Origin: Tardiphaga sp. vice304
GTDB taxonomy: Bacteria; Pseudomonadota; Alphaproteobacteria; Rhizobiales; Xanthobacteraceae
Length of the DNA: 64,000 nucleotides
Direction: 5' to 3'
Assembly (NCBI RefSeq): GCF_007018905.1
Contig: NZ_CP041402.1
Span: 2,716,001 to 2,780,000, forward strand
Part shown: piece after piece, positions 38,425 to 47,098 of the stretch
Numbering within the stretch: position 1 is the stretch's first letter
How the letters are laid out: each line of letters opens with the position of its first letter
Position numbers and translations under genes: made by a program
Notes under the pieces: model-generated
Databases searched by the model: none
The model's input: only the letters and a program-made list of their open reading frames with translations
Told to the model about the DNA's origin: nothing

Positions 38425-40176
38425 CTAGCGGAGCGGCTTTTTCAGCAGCGAGAAGCGGTCGGGGTCGAGGCCGAGCGACGGCTGCAGCATCGGGGTTTCC
38501 AGCGTGCGCGGCATCGGGCGGTCGGTGAAGCCGGGATCGTTCGGCACGTCGCGGTGCGAGGTGGCGCCGCGCCAGCGTTCCAGCACCGCGGCGACGAAAT
38601 GCATGTCGTGGCCGGCCGCGACCGACGGCACGGTGGAAATCGTGGCTTCCGAGCGCGGCAATTGATGCGGCGGCACTTCCTTGAACCGCAGTCGCGTCGG
38701 CAGCGCGACGCCTTCGCCGAACGCCAGCACTTCGCGGGTGCCGAGCGAGGGCACGAAAGACAATAGATTGGCGGCGGCATCCGACACGGCAGAGCGCAAC
38801 AATGTCTGGTCGCGCTCGTTGGCGAGCCGCATCGCGAATAACGTGTTGCACTGCGAGATAATGGTCGCGTCGAGTTCGGCGGGACGCTGGGTCACCAAGC
38901 CGAGATAGACGCCGTATTTGCGGCCTTCCTTGGCAATCCGCGATACCGCCTTGCGGGTCGGGCCGAAGCCGATGTTGCGGTCGGCGGAAGCGTAGCGATG
39001 GGCTTCCTCGCAGACGAACAACAGCGGAGAGACGCCGTCGCTCCACAGCCCGAAATCGAACGCCATGCGGCACAGCACCGACACCACGGAGTCGACGACT
39101 TCAGCCGGGAAGCCCGCGAGCTGCATGATGGTCATCGGCTTGCCGTTGGCCGGCAGCCGGAACAAATAGGAGATCACTTCCGCCATGGTGTCGCCGCCGA
39201 CATTGGCGTTGTCGAACATGAAGGCGTAGCGCGGGTCGTTGCGCACCGTCTCGATGCGCGAGATCAGCTTGTGATAGATGATGCGCGAGGAGCGGTTCTC
39301 CAGCTTGCCCATGCGTTCGTCGATCAGCGAGATCAGATCGACGAGGCGATAGGGCACCGGGGTGTCGGCGGTATAGCCGATCGTCTTCGGGTCGATCCGC
39401 TTCAGGCCGATGCGGTCGGAGTTCTGGTACTGCGTATAGACGCCCTTGGCGATCGGGATCACCTCGCCGAGGATTTCCAGCTCTTCCGGCACGCCGGGGC
39501 GGCCGGCGAACAGCACGTCGACGATCTCCTCGAAATTGAACAGCCAGAACGGCAGCTTCAGATTGCGCGGGTTGAGCACCAGCGCACGGTCACCGAAGCA
39601 GCGGCCATATTCATTGTGCACATCGAGCAGGAAGATGCGAAGGTTCGGTCGCACTCGCAGGATTTCGTTGAGTAGCAGGGACACGCCGGAGGACTTGCCG
39701 ACGCCGGTGGAGCCCAGCACGGCAAAGTGCTTGCTCAGCATTTCCTCGACGTCGACATAGGCGATGACCGACTTGTCCTGCTGCAGCGTGCCGACATTGA
39801 TCTGGTCGGAGCCGGTCGGTGCATAGACGGTGCGCAGTTCCGCATTGCTGATCAGTTCGACGGCGTCGCCGATAGTCGGATAAATGGTGACGCCGCGCTG
39901 GAACTTGGGGCGGTCCGGTCCGCCGACGATCTCGCCGAGCAGGTCAACCGAGGCACTGGCTATGTAGGTATCGGGTTCCTGCATGTTTTCGCAGGATACC
40001 TCGGTGATCATGGCGATGATGGTCGAACTTGCGCAGCGAATGCTGACGAAACAGCCGACGGTAGCGCGGGCTTTTGCCGGCGCCATCTGGTTGGCAGCCA
40101 GCAGGCCGACGCGGGCCAGTGAGCCCTTGACGGATATGATGCGCCCGAACGACGCCGGCGTAGTGAAAAGTGTCAT
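38425..40176 (-). CDS. HerA-like ATPase (DUF87)
   Basis: 583 residues. An N-terminal HAS-barrel-like region (RIISVKGSLARVGLLA) is followed by an FtsK/HerA ATPase: Walker A GSTGVGKSS at 155-163 and Walker B PLLFVCEEAHRYA near residue 390, then the arginine-finger region FAMRLANERDQTLL. HerA proteins are hexameric DNA pumps usually paired with the NurA nuclease. No NurA, SIR2 or other nuclease gene is beside it, so the partner, if any, is elsewhere. Confidence 0.88.
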   Translation of the reverse strand: MTLFTTPASFGRIISVKGSLARVGLLAANQMAPAKARATVGCFVSIRCASSTIIAMITEVSCENMQEPDTYIASASVDLLGEIVGGPDRPKFQRGVTIYPTIGDAVELISNAELRTVYAPTGSDQINVGTLQQDKSVIAYVDVEEMLSKHFAVLGSTGVGKSSGVSLLLNEILRVRPNLRIFLLDVHNEYGRCFGDRALVLNPRNLKLPFWLFNFEEIVDVLFAGRPGVPEELEILGEVIPIAKGVYTQYQNSDRIGLKRIDPKTIGYTADTPVPYRLVDLISLIDERMGKLENRSSRIIYHKLISRIETVRNDPRYAFMFDNANVGGDTMAEVISYLFRLPANGKPMTIMQLAGFPAEVVDSVVSVLCRMAFDFGLWSDGVSPLLFVCEEAHRYASADRNIGFGPTRKAVSRIAKEGRKYGVYLGLVTQRPAELDATIISQCNTLFAMRLANERDQTLLRSAVSDAAANLLSFVPSLGTREVLAFGEGVALPTRLRFKEVPPHQLPRSEATISTVPSVAAGHDMHFVAAVLERWRGATSHRDVPNDPGFTDRPMPRTLETPMLQPSLGLDPDRFSLLKKPLR

Positions 40177-40521
40177 GTTGAAATAATCGCGTTGTCGCGC
40201 CCCGGTTTGGGATCACTATGAGGGTAAGGGACTGGACAAACGGTTAAATGGCCGGGGCATTCCGTGTGCAGTTTGGACGTTCAACGGTGGGCTTTACTGC
40301 CGGTCGCGGCATTCAACCGGCTTTCCCGGAAGAATTCATGGCCGACGGCCGAGCGGATGCGGGGCTGGCCGCCGAAGGCTTTACCCCGAATTAACCAGCC
40401 CGGCAGTCGCTCAGGTGCAAGGGGACGCCGGGCGCTTGCCATGGCCGTCCGCAAACCTTGCTTCGCCGGGGAACTGCGGGGTACCTCTGCAGGCTCATTG
40501 GCGGCATCGGTCGGAATCTCC
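40177..40521. other. Intergenic region between HerA-like gene and lysR
   Basis: 345 bases with divergent promoters presumed for both flanking genes. An open frame runs upstream of the lysR start to 40264, but it shows no domain and no better ribosome site. No repeat or palindrome stands out. Confidence 0.5.
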
Positions 40522-41418
40522 ATGCGCATCGACTTCCCGGGACTGCAGGCGTTCCTCGCGATTGCCGAGCGGGGCAGCTTTTCGCGCGCGGCAGCGCATC
40601 TGAACCTGTCGCAGACGGCCCTCAGCCACCGCATCAAGAAGCTGGAGGAGGATCTCGGCCTGCAACTGCTCGCCCGCACGACGCGGCAGGTGGCCCTGAC
40701 ACCTGCCGGACTGGAACTGCTGCCGACCGCGCGGCGGATGATCGGCGAATTGTCCGACACCATCGACCTGCTGCGCGCCCGTGGTCGCCAGCGTCAGGCG
40801 CATATCGCGCTGGGCTGCCTGCCGACCATTGCCGCCTATCATTTGCCGCGGGTGCTGCAGGAGTTCAACGCGGCGCATCCCGGCATCTCGATCAAGATCC
40901 ACGACAATTCGGCCGGCGAGATCGCCACGCTGGTGCAGTCGGGGCAGGCCGAGTTCGGCGTCACCATCATTGCGATGAACATCTGGGATCTCGAGGCGAC
41001 ACCGCTGATCAAGGAACGCTTCGTGCTGCTGTGCCCGAAGGATCACGAATTCGCAAAGCGCAACTTTCTCAACTGGGCGCATCTGGCGGACACGCCGCTG
41101 ATCCGCATCAGCCCGCAGGCCGGCAATCGCGCGCTGATCGACGACGCGCTGGGCGAGCGCCGCGACGCGCTGAACTGGCGCTACGAGGTGCAGCATCTGC
41201 AGACGGCGGTGGGCATGGTGTTCGAACGGCTCGGCGTGGCCGTGGTGCCGAACATTGCGGTGGCAACCCAGGGCACCGCGGGCCTCGTCGCCGTGCCGCT
41301 GCGCAACCCCGGCGTCAGCCGCACCGTCGGCATCGTCGTCAAGCGCGGCCTGCCGCCGAGCAAGCCGGCGCAGGCGCTGATCGAGTTGATCAAGGCGTAT
41401 TTCGCCGCCCTGCAATAG
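40522..41418 (+). CDS. LysR-family transcriptional regulator
   Basis: 298 residues. The N-terminal winged HTH is complete (FLAIAERGSFSRAAAHLNLS and SHRIKKLEEDLGLQLL); the C-terminal effector-binding domain follows (HIALGCLPTIAAYHLPRVLQ). It precedes the catabolic genes on the same strand, 105 bases from the ring-opening amidohydrolase, and is the natural candidate for their regulator. In the atrazine operon a LysR protein (AtzR) controls atzDEF, where AtzD is the same family as the next gene; the parallel is suggestive only. Confidence 0.9.
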   Translation: MRIDFPGLQAFLAIAERGSFSRAAAHLNLSQTALSHRIKKLEEDLGLQLLARTTRQVALTPAGLELLPTARRMIGELSDTIDLLRARGRQRQAHIALGCLPTIAAYHLPRVLQEFNAAHPGISIKIHDNSAGEIATLVQSGQAEFGVTIIAMNIWDLEATPLIKERFVLLCPKDHEFAKRNFLNWAHLADTPLIRISPQAGNRALIDDALGERRDALNWRYEVQHLQTAVGMVFERLGVAVVPNIAVATQGTAGLVAVPLRNPGVSRTVGIVVKRGLPPSKPAQALIELIKAYFAALQ

Positions 41419-41523
41419 GCCGCGGGCGCGGTGCCTTTTCGGCGTCGCTGCGCGTCCCAATCGGGGCTTGTCCGAACAAGGCGCGCGCCACATGGTTCGG
41501 CCAACATCAACAGGCGGACCCTC

Positions 41524-42630
41524 ATGGAAGCACGAATTCACAGGATTGCGGCCGGCGCGCCCGACGACGTCTCCGGCATCGAGGCGCAATTCGCGGCCGG
41601 GCGCATCGATCCCCGGCGGATCGTCGCTATCCTCGGCAAGACCGAAGGCAATGGTTGCGTCAATGATTTCACGCGCGGCTTTGCGTCGTCGGCGCTTAAG
41701 GCGATGATCGTGCGCGCGACGGGCGAGGCCTCCGACGCCGTCGAGCGGCGCGTCGTCACGGTGATGTCCGGCGGAACCGAGGGCGGGCTGTCGCCGCACT
41801 GGCTGGTGTTCGAGGTGGTGCCGGGCGAGGCGGCGGCGGATGGCGAAATGGCGCTGGCGATCGGAACCGCGGTGACGCGCCCGTTTGCGCCGCACGAGAT
41901 CGGCCGCGCCGCGCAGATCGACGCGACGGCGGACGCGGTGCGCGAGGCGATGGCCGCTGCCGGAATCGAGCGGGCGGAGGACGTGCACTACGTGCAGGTG
42001 AAATGCCCGCTGCTGACCAAGTCACGCATCGCCGAGGCCAGAGCGGACGGCCGGGACGTCGCCACCGAGGACACGCTAAAATCGATGGCCTATTCGCGGG
42101 GCGCATCCGCGCTCGGCGTCGGCGTGGCGCTCGGAGAACTGTCCCGCGAGGCGATCGACGATGCGGTCGTTTGCCGGGATTTCAGCCTGTATTCGAACCG
42201 CGCCAGCACCTCGGCCGGGGTCGAACTGCTGGAGAACCAGATTCTCGTGGTCGGCAACAGCCGCGCCTGGTCCGGCGAGTACCGCGTCGCGCACGACGTC
42301 ATGCAGGACGCGATCGATTCCGCGGCCGTCATCCGCGCGCTGTCGGCGGCGGGAATCGCCTCCCTCTATCCGCTGGACGCAGAATCGCAGCAGGCGCTGT
42401 GCGCCGTGCTGTGCAAGGCGGAGGCCTCGCAGACCGGGCTCATTCGCGGCGCGCGGCACACCATGCTGGACGACAGCGACATCGCATCCTCTCGCCACGC
42501 GCGCGCGCTGGTCGGCGGCGTGATCGCCGGCGTCGTCGGCACCACATTGTTGTTCGTGTCCGGCGGCGCCGAACATCAGGGCCCGGATGGTGGCGGGCCG
42601 GTGGCTGTCATCGTGCGTAAAAGCCGATAA
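41524..42630 (+). CDS. Ring-opening amidohydrolase (cyanuric acid hydrolase/barbiturase family)
   Basis: 368 residues, the length of AtzD/TrzD and barbiturases. Three internal repeats each supply a Ser/Gly-rich loop: MSGGTEGGLSPH near residues 81-92, AYSRGASALGVGVALGE near 200, and SGGAEHQGPDGGGPVAVIVR at the C-terminus. The family hydrolyses a ring amide in cyanuric or barbituric acid. Here it sits with genes for aromatic-acid metabolism and not with the biuret/allophanate hydrolases or uracil-pathway genes, so its substrate may be a different cyclic amide or imide. Confidence 0.87.
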   Translation: MEARIHRIAAGAPDDVSGIEAQFAAGRIDPRRIVAILGKTEGNGCVNDFTRGFASSALKAMIVRATGEASDAVERRVVTVMSGGTEGGLSPHWLVFEVVPGEAAADGEMALAIGTAVTRPFAPHEIGRAAQIDATADAVREAMAAAGIERAEDVHYVQVKCPLLTKSRIAEARADGRDVATEDTLKSMAYSRGASALGVGVALGELSREAIDDAVVCRDFSLYSNRASTSAGVELLENQILVVGNSRAWSGEYRVAHDVMQDAIDSAAVIRALSAAGIASLYPLDAESQQALCAVLCKAEASQTGLIRGARHTMLDDSDIASSRHARALVGGVIAGVVGTTLLFVSGGAEHQGPDGGGPVAVIVRKSR

Positions 42631-42763
42631 GGGCCAGCATGTTCAATTATGAAGGAGAGCGGTGGATTGTGCGAAAACTATCATTTGTTGCATAAATAGG
42701 ACTTGGCTATGACGGCGGTCGGAAAGGGGCGCATCAAGCCGCCCCGCTGAAGGGCAGGGCCGC

Positions 42764-43777
42764 ATGATGCCGCAATCTGAATTTCGATCGAAGGGCCGCC
42801 AAGCACGCTATTGGCGCGCGGGGATCACGGCTGTGGCGATGACCCTTTTGGGCCTGGCCTCCCCGGCACAGGCGCAATCGACCTATCCGAACCGGCCGAT
42901 CCGTGTGGTCGTGCCGTTCGCCGCCGGTGGCGTCGCCGACATCACACTGCGCATCGTCGCCGAAAGCCTCGGCGAGAAACTGGGCCAGCGCCTGATCGTC
43001 GAGAACATGCCGGGGGCCGGCGGCGTCGCCGCGGCGCGCGCGGTGCTGTCGTCGCCGCCGGATGGCTATACGCTGGCGCTGCTCAGCAACGGCACCGCCG
43101 TCAGCGTGCCGCTGTTCAAGAGCCTGCCGTTCGATCCGGTGAAGGACTTCGCGCCGATCTCCAGCATCGGCTTCTTCGATTTCATCGTCGGCACCAACGC
43201 CGAGTCGCCCCACAAGACGCTTCCCGACCTAATCAAGTTTGCACGCGACAATCCCGGCAAGCTCAATGTCGGCACCATCAGCGTCGGCAGCACGCAGAAC
43301 CTGTCCGCACAGCTCCTGAAATCCACCGCCGGCGTCGATTTCCAGATCGTGCCGTACCGCGCCACGCCCGAAGCCATCATCGGCCTGTTGCGCAACGATA
43401 TCGACGTCCTGATCGACAACTATGTCGGCATGAAATCCGCATTGACGGACGGCAAGGTCACGGCGATCGGCACCACCGGCGAAACCCGCTCGGTGATCCT
43501 GAAGGACACGCCCACGGTGAGCGAGGGCGGCGTCAAGGGCTACGACGTGGTGTCGTGGAACGCGCTGTTCGCGCCGGCCAAAACGCCGCCGGAGGTGATC
43601 GCGAAACTCAACGCCGCGCTGCGCGAGGTGGTGGCGCAGCCGGACGTCAAGCAGAAGCTGCTCGATCTCGGCATCGAGGCGCGCGCCGGCTCGCCGGAAG
43701 AGCTGAAAGCGCGTCTGGTGGATGACATCGCCAAGTGGACCAAGGTGATCGAGCAGGCCGGCATTCCCAAACAATAA
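42764..43777 (+). CDS. Bug-family (TctC-like) tripartite tricarboxylate solute-binding protein
   Basis: 337 residues with a signal peptide (cleavage near PAQA-QS). The mature start TYPNRPIRVVVPFAAGGVADI and the IVENMPGAGGVAAARAVLSS block are diagnostic of Bug proteins, which bind organic acids, often aromatic carboxylates. No TctA/TctB membrane genes are adjacent; it is a stand-alone receptor, as most Bug proteins are. It probably captures the pathway substrate. Confidence 0.92.
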   Translation: MMPQSEFRSKGRQARYWRAGITAVAMTLLGLASPAQAQSTYPNRPIRVVVPFAAGGVADITLRIVAESLGEKLGQRLIVENMPGAGGVAAARAVLSSPPDGYTLALLSNGTAVSVPLFKSLPFDPVKDFAPISSIGFFDFIVGTNAESPHKTLPDLIKFARDNPGKLNVGTISVGSTQNLSAQLLKSTAGVDFQIVPYRATPEAIIGLLRNDIDVLIDNYVGMKSALTDGKVTAIGTTGETRSVILKDTPTVSEGGVKGYDVVSWNALFAPAKTPPEVIAKLNAALREVVAQPDVKQKLLDLGIEARAGSPEELKARLVDDIAKWTKVIEQAGIPKQ

Positions 43778-43813
43778 CGTCGCGCGCTTTTTCCTCACGC
43801 ATTCAAGGACGTC

Positions 43814-44686
43814 ATGACCAAACCAACCGTGCCCGGCCCCGATCCTCACACCCGCACGCCGAAATTCAAGCTGCCGGCGCTGGCTTGCGACTCGCACACC
43901 CACATCTTTGGACCGGGCGCCAAGTATCCCTATGTCGGCTCCTACATCCCGCCGGATGCGCCGCTGGAGGATTTCCAGAAGCTGCACAAAATTCTCGGCA
44001 TCGGCCGCGCGGTGATCGTCAATGCCAGCGTGCACGGCACCGACAACCGCGTCGCGCTCGACGCCATCAAGGTCAGCGAAGGCCGCTATCGCGCGGTCGC
44101 CAACCTCGATCCCGCGATTAACGAGCAGGGCCTGCAGGAGCTGCATGACGGCGGCTTTCGCGGCTGCCGCTTCAACTTCGTCAAGCATCTCGGCGGCACG
44201 CCGGACATGAAGGTCTTTCATCGCACCGTCGACATGATCGCCGCGCTGAACTGGCACGTCGATTTGCACTTCGACGCGATCGACCTGCCGGACTATGCCG
44301 GGCTGCTGGCGAAGCTGCCGGTGCGCTACACGATCGACCACATGGGTCGCGTCAAGGCGGCCGACGGCCTCGACCAGCTGTCGTTCCGCACGCTGCTCGA
44401 CCTGATGCAGCGCGACGAGAAGTGCTGGGTCAAAGTGTCCGGCTGCGAGCGCGTGACCTCGATGGGCCCGCCCTTTACCGACGCCGTGCCGTTCGCGAAG
44501 AAGATCTGCGACACCGCGCCGGATCGCGTGATCTGGGGCACCGACTGGCCGCATCCCAACGTGAAGGCGATGCCCAATGATGGCGACCTCGTCGACCTGA
44601 TCCCGCTGTTCGCACCGGACCCGGCCGTGCAGCAAAAAATTCTGGTCGACAATCCGGCGCGTCTTTTTGATTTCGATAGCAAGTAA
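43814..44686 (+). CDS. ligI: 2-pyrone-4,6-dicarboxylate hydrolase, LigI-like
   Basis: 290 residues, amidohydrolase superfamily. The H28-T-H30 pair in DSHTHIFGPGAKYPY is followed by IDHMGR and the late GTDWPHPN with the general-base Asp. LigI opens 2-pyrone-4,6-dicarboxylate to 4-oxalomesaconate in protocatechuate 4,5-cleavage and gallate routes. The genes immediately downstream encode the next two enzymes, which strengthens the call. No LigC-type dehydrogenase is in the window. Confidence 0.88.
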   Translation: MTKPTVPGPDPHTRTPKFKLPALACDSHTHIFGPGAKYPYVGSYIPPDAPLEDFQKLHKILGIGRAVIVNASVHGTDNRVALDAIKVSEGRYRAVANLDPAINEQGLQELHDGGFRGCRFNFVKHLGGTPDMKVFHRTVDMIAALNWHVDLHFDAIDLPDYAGLLAKLPVRYTIDHMGRVKAADGLDQLSFRTLLDLMQRDEKCWVKVSGCERVTSMGPPFTDAVPFAKKICDTAPDRVIWGTDWPHPNVKAMPNDGDLVDLIPLFAPDPAVQQKILVDNPARLFDFDSK

Positions 44687-44697
44687 GGACATCTCTC

Positions 44698-45420
44698 ATG
44701 TCGATGCAGAAAACCGGCCTGGTGGTCTCCGCGCATCCCGGCGATTTCGTCTGGCGCGCCGGCGGAGCGATCGCGCTGCATGCCAAGAAGGGCTACCGGA
44801 TGAAGATCGTCTGCCTTGCCTATGGCGAGCGCGGCGAGTCCCAGTTTGCCTGGAAGCAGCAGGGCATGACGCTGGACAAGGTCAAGGCCGGCCGTCGCGA
44901 TGAAGCCGAGCGCGCGGCGGCCTCGTTGGGCGCGGAGATCGAGTTCTTCGATGCCGGCGACTATCCCTTGCACCTCACCGAGGCGCACAAGGAACGGCTG
45001 ATCGACATCTACCGCGAGCTCAATCCGAGCTTCGTGCTGACGCATTCGCTGGAAGATCCCTATAACGTCGATCACCCTGCCGCGACGGCCGCCGCGCAGG
45101 AGGCCCGCATCATCGCGCAGGCGATGGGTCACAAGCCGGATGCCGAATACAGCTATTCGGCGCCGCCGGTGTTCCTGTTCGAGCCGCATCAGCCCGAGAT
45201 GTGCAACTTCAAGCCGCAGGTGATCCTCAATATCGACGAGGTCTGGGACATCAAGCGCAAGACGTTCGAGATCCTCGCCGCGCAAAAGCATCTGTGGGCC
45301 TATTACGAGCGCGTCGCGCTGCAGCGGGGCATGCAGGGCGGCCGCAACACGGGCGCTGCGATGACCTATGGCGAGGCCTATCAGCGGCTGTTCCCGATGA
45401 CCCTGGAGGTGCTGGCATGA
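44698..45420 (+). CDS. galB: 4-oxalomesaconate hydratase, GalB-like (PIG-L family)
   Basis: 240 residues, PIG-L/LmbE fold. The deacetylase motif AHPDDE is altered to AHPGDFVWR at 12-20, keeping the metal-binding His13 and Asp16; such an altered motif followed by [10 protein letters not shown] is what I recall of the P. putida GalB. The second metal-binding part is [15 protein letters not shown]. GalB hydrates 4-oxalomesaconate to 4-carboxy-4-hydroxy-2-oxoadipate, the substrate of the aldolase encoded next; the two genes overlap by four bases (ATGA). Confidence 0.85.
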   Translation: MSMQKTGLVVSAHPGDFVWRAGGAIALHAKKGYRMKIVCLAYGERGESQFAWKQQGMTLDKVKAGRRDEAERAAASLGAEIEFFDAGDYPLHLTEAHKERLIDIYRELNPSFVLTHSLEDPYNVDHPAATAAAQEARIIAQAMGHKPDAEYSYSAPPVFLFEPHQPEMCNFKPQVILNIDEVWDIKRKTFEILAAQKHLWAYYERVALQRGMQGGRNTGAAMTYGEAYQRLFPMTLEVLA

Positions 45421-46109
45421 AGACCGTCGTCGTCCGAAACATCGAGCGGGCCGATGCCGATGTGGTCAAGCGTCTCGGTGCGCTCGGCGTGTCCACCGCG
45501 CACGAGGCCTATGGCCGGTTCGGCCTGATGAAGCCCTATATGCGCCCGGTGTGGGCCGGCGCGGAGGCGGCGGGCACCGCGGTGACCGTGCTGGCGCAGC
45601 CCGGCGACAACTGGATGCTGCATGTCGCCATCGAGCAGTGCCGCCCCGGCGACATGCTGGTGGTGGCCTGCACGACCGACAATACCGACGGCATGTTCGG
45701 CGATCTGCTGGCGACCTCGCTGAAGGCGCGCGGCGGCGTCGGCCTGATTATCGATGCCGGCTGCCGCGACATCAAGACCCTGCGCGAGATGGGCTTTCCG
45801 GTCTGGTCGAAGGCGATTTCCGCCAAGGGCACCGTGAAAGCCACGCTCGGCGCGGTCAACGTCCCCGTCGTCTGCGCCGGCGAGCTGGTCCAACCCGGCG
45901 ACGTCGTCATTGCCGACGAGGACGGCGTGGTCGTGATCCCCCGTAAGAACGCCGCCGAAATCGCCGACAAGGCCGAGGCGCGTGCGGCGCTGGAGGAGAG
46001 CAAGCGGCAGACACTTGCTTCCGGCATTCTCGGCCTCGACATGTACAGCATGCGCGAGGGCCTTGCGAAGGCCGGTCTCGTCTATGTCGACAAGCCGGAA
46101 GACGTGTAG
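45417..46109 (+). CDS. ligK: 4-carboxy-4-hydroxy-2-oxoadipate aldolase, LigK/GalC-like
   Basis: 230 residues, class II pyruvate aldolase of the RraA fold. It shows [20 protein letters not shown] with the metal/pyruvate-binding R-D pair and the late [19 protein letters not shown]. It splits 4-carboxy-4-hydroxy-2-oxoadipate into pyruvate and oxaloacetate, and the family also decarboxylates oxaloacetate. Overlaps galB by four bases. It is longer at the C-terminus than the RraA-like protein at 21.2 kb, as LigK/ProA proteins are. Confidence 0.88.
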   Translation: MKTVVVRNIERADADVVKRLGALGVSTAHEAYGRFGLMKPYMRPVWAGAEAAGTAVTVLAQPGDNWMLHVAIEQCRPGDMLVVACTTDNTDGMFGDLLATSLKARGGVGLIIDAGCRDIKTLREMGFPVWSKAISAKGTVKATLGAVNVPVVCAGELVQPGDVVIADEDGVVVIPRKNAAEIADKAEARAALEESKRQTLASGILGLDMYSMREGLAKAGLVYVDKPEDV

Positions 46110-46118
46110 GGCAGGGCG

Positions 46119-46970
46119 ATGATGAAGCTCCGCGTGCTGCTCGGCGACCACCCGCACACCGCGGCGCTGAAATCCGGCAAGATCTCCTCCGATCTCGTCG
46201 AGATGGAATTCGCGGACTACAAGCCGACCAACAAGGGCTTCAAGCCGATGGTCCGCGAGGCCGCGTTCGATGTCTCCGAACTGGCGATCGTCACTTTCCT
46301 GATGGCCAGGGCCTATCACAAGCCGATGGTGCTGCTGCCCGACGTGATGATGGCGCGGTTTCAGCATGGCTTTGCCGTGACCAACCCGGAATCCGGAATC
46401 GTCACGCCGAAGGATCTCGAAGGCAAGCGCGTCGGCATTCGTTCCTTCACCACCACGACCGGCGCGTGGCTGCGCGGCATCCTGGCCCACGATTACGACG
46501 TCGATCTCGACAAGGTCGACTGGGTGACCTTCGAGGAGCCGCATGTCGCCGAGTTCAAGGACATCACGACGAAGGCGCCGGCCGGGAAGCAGATCCTGCA
46601 GATGCTGTTCAACGGCGAACTTGACGCCGTGCTCGGCGAAAAGTCCGACGATCCGCGGGTGAAGCCGCTGTTTCCCAACGCCGCAGCCGAGGAGAAAGCG
46701 TGGTTCGCGGGGCATGGCGTGGTGCCGGTCAATCACATCACGGTGGTCAGCAAGGACCTGTCGGACGAACATCCCGAAATCGTCCGCGAGGTGCACCGCA
46801 TGCTGCAGGCGAGCCGGGCCGCTGCGGCCGGCCAGACCGTCTCATATACCGACGACGAACTAACCCGCTCGATCGAACTGATTACCGGCTACGCCACGGA
46901 GCAGGGACTGATCCCGCGCGCTTACGCTGTGGATGAACTGTACGACGACGTGACCCGCAAGTTGAGATGA
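46119..46970 (+). CDS. 4,5-dihydroxyphthalate decarboxylase-like protein (Pht5 family)
   Basis: 283 residues without a signal peptide, so cytoplasmic despite a periplasmic-binding-protein-like fold. The N-terminus KLRVLLGDHPHTAALKSGKI, the block VSELAIVTFLMARAYHKP and GKRVGIRSFTTTTGAWLRGI resemble Pht5-type decarboxylases, which remove a ring carboxyl from dihydroxyphthalate. It could equally be a non-enzymatic binding protein of the same fold. Nine bases after ligK; context favours a decarboxylation upstream of ring cleavage. Confidence 0.65.
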   Translation: MMKLRVLLGDHPHTAALKSGKISSDLVEMEFADYKPTNKGFKPMVREAAFDVSELAIVTFLMARAYHKPMVLLPDVMMARFQHGFAVTNPESGIVTPKDLEGKRVGIRSFTTTTGAWLRGILAHDYDVDLDKVDWVTFEEPHVAEFKDITTKAPAGKQILQMLFNGELDAVLGEKSDDPRVKPLFPNAAAEEKAWFAGHGVVPVNHITVVSKDLSDEHPEIVREVHRMLQASRAAAAGQTVSYTDDELTRSIELITGYATEQGLIPRAYAVDELYDDVTRKLR

Positions 46971-46984
46971 GCACCCCACTCTCC

Positions 46985-47078
46985 GCCGTCATTGCGAGGA
47001 GCGAAGCGACGCGGCAATCCAGAAGGCCTCAAGCGAAGACTGGATTGCTTCGTCGCAAGGGCTCCTCGCAATGACGGC
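46985..47078. repeat. Long hairpin repeat inside the catabolic operon
   Basis: Arms at about 46985-47022 (beginning GCCGTCATTGCGAGGAGC) and 47040-47078 (ending GCTCCTCGCAATGACGGC) are near-perfect inverse copies around a 17-base spacer. This is a well-known type of Bradyrhizobium/Rhodopseudomonas intergenic element. It separates the first operon part from the dioxygenase gene and could attenuate or stabilise the transcript. Confidence 0.85.
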
Positions 47079-47098
47079 TATTGGCATTGGAGATAATC

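Noticed and set aside
46119..46970. ABC transporter periplasmic binding protein
   Set aside because: It has no signal peptide and no transporter genes beside it; a Pht5-type cytoplasmic enzyme fits better, though not proven.
46988..47078. CRISPR-like or tandem repeat structure
   Set aside because: It is one inverted repeat with a single spacer; there is no direct-repeat array anywhere in the window.
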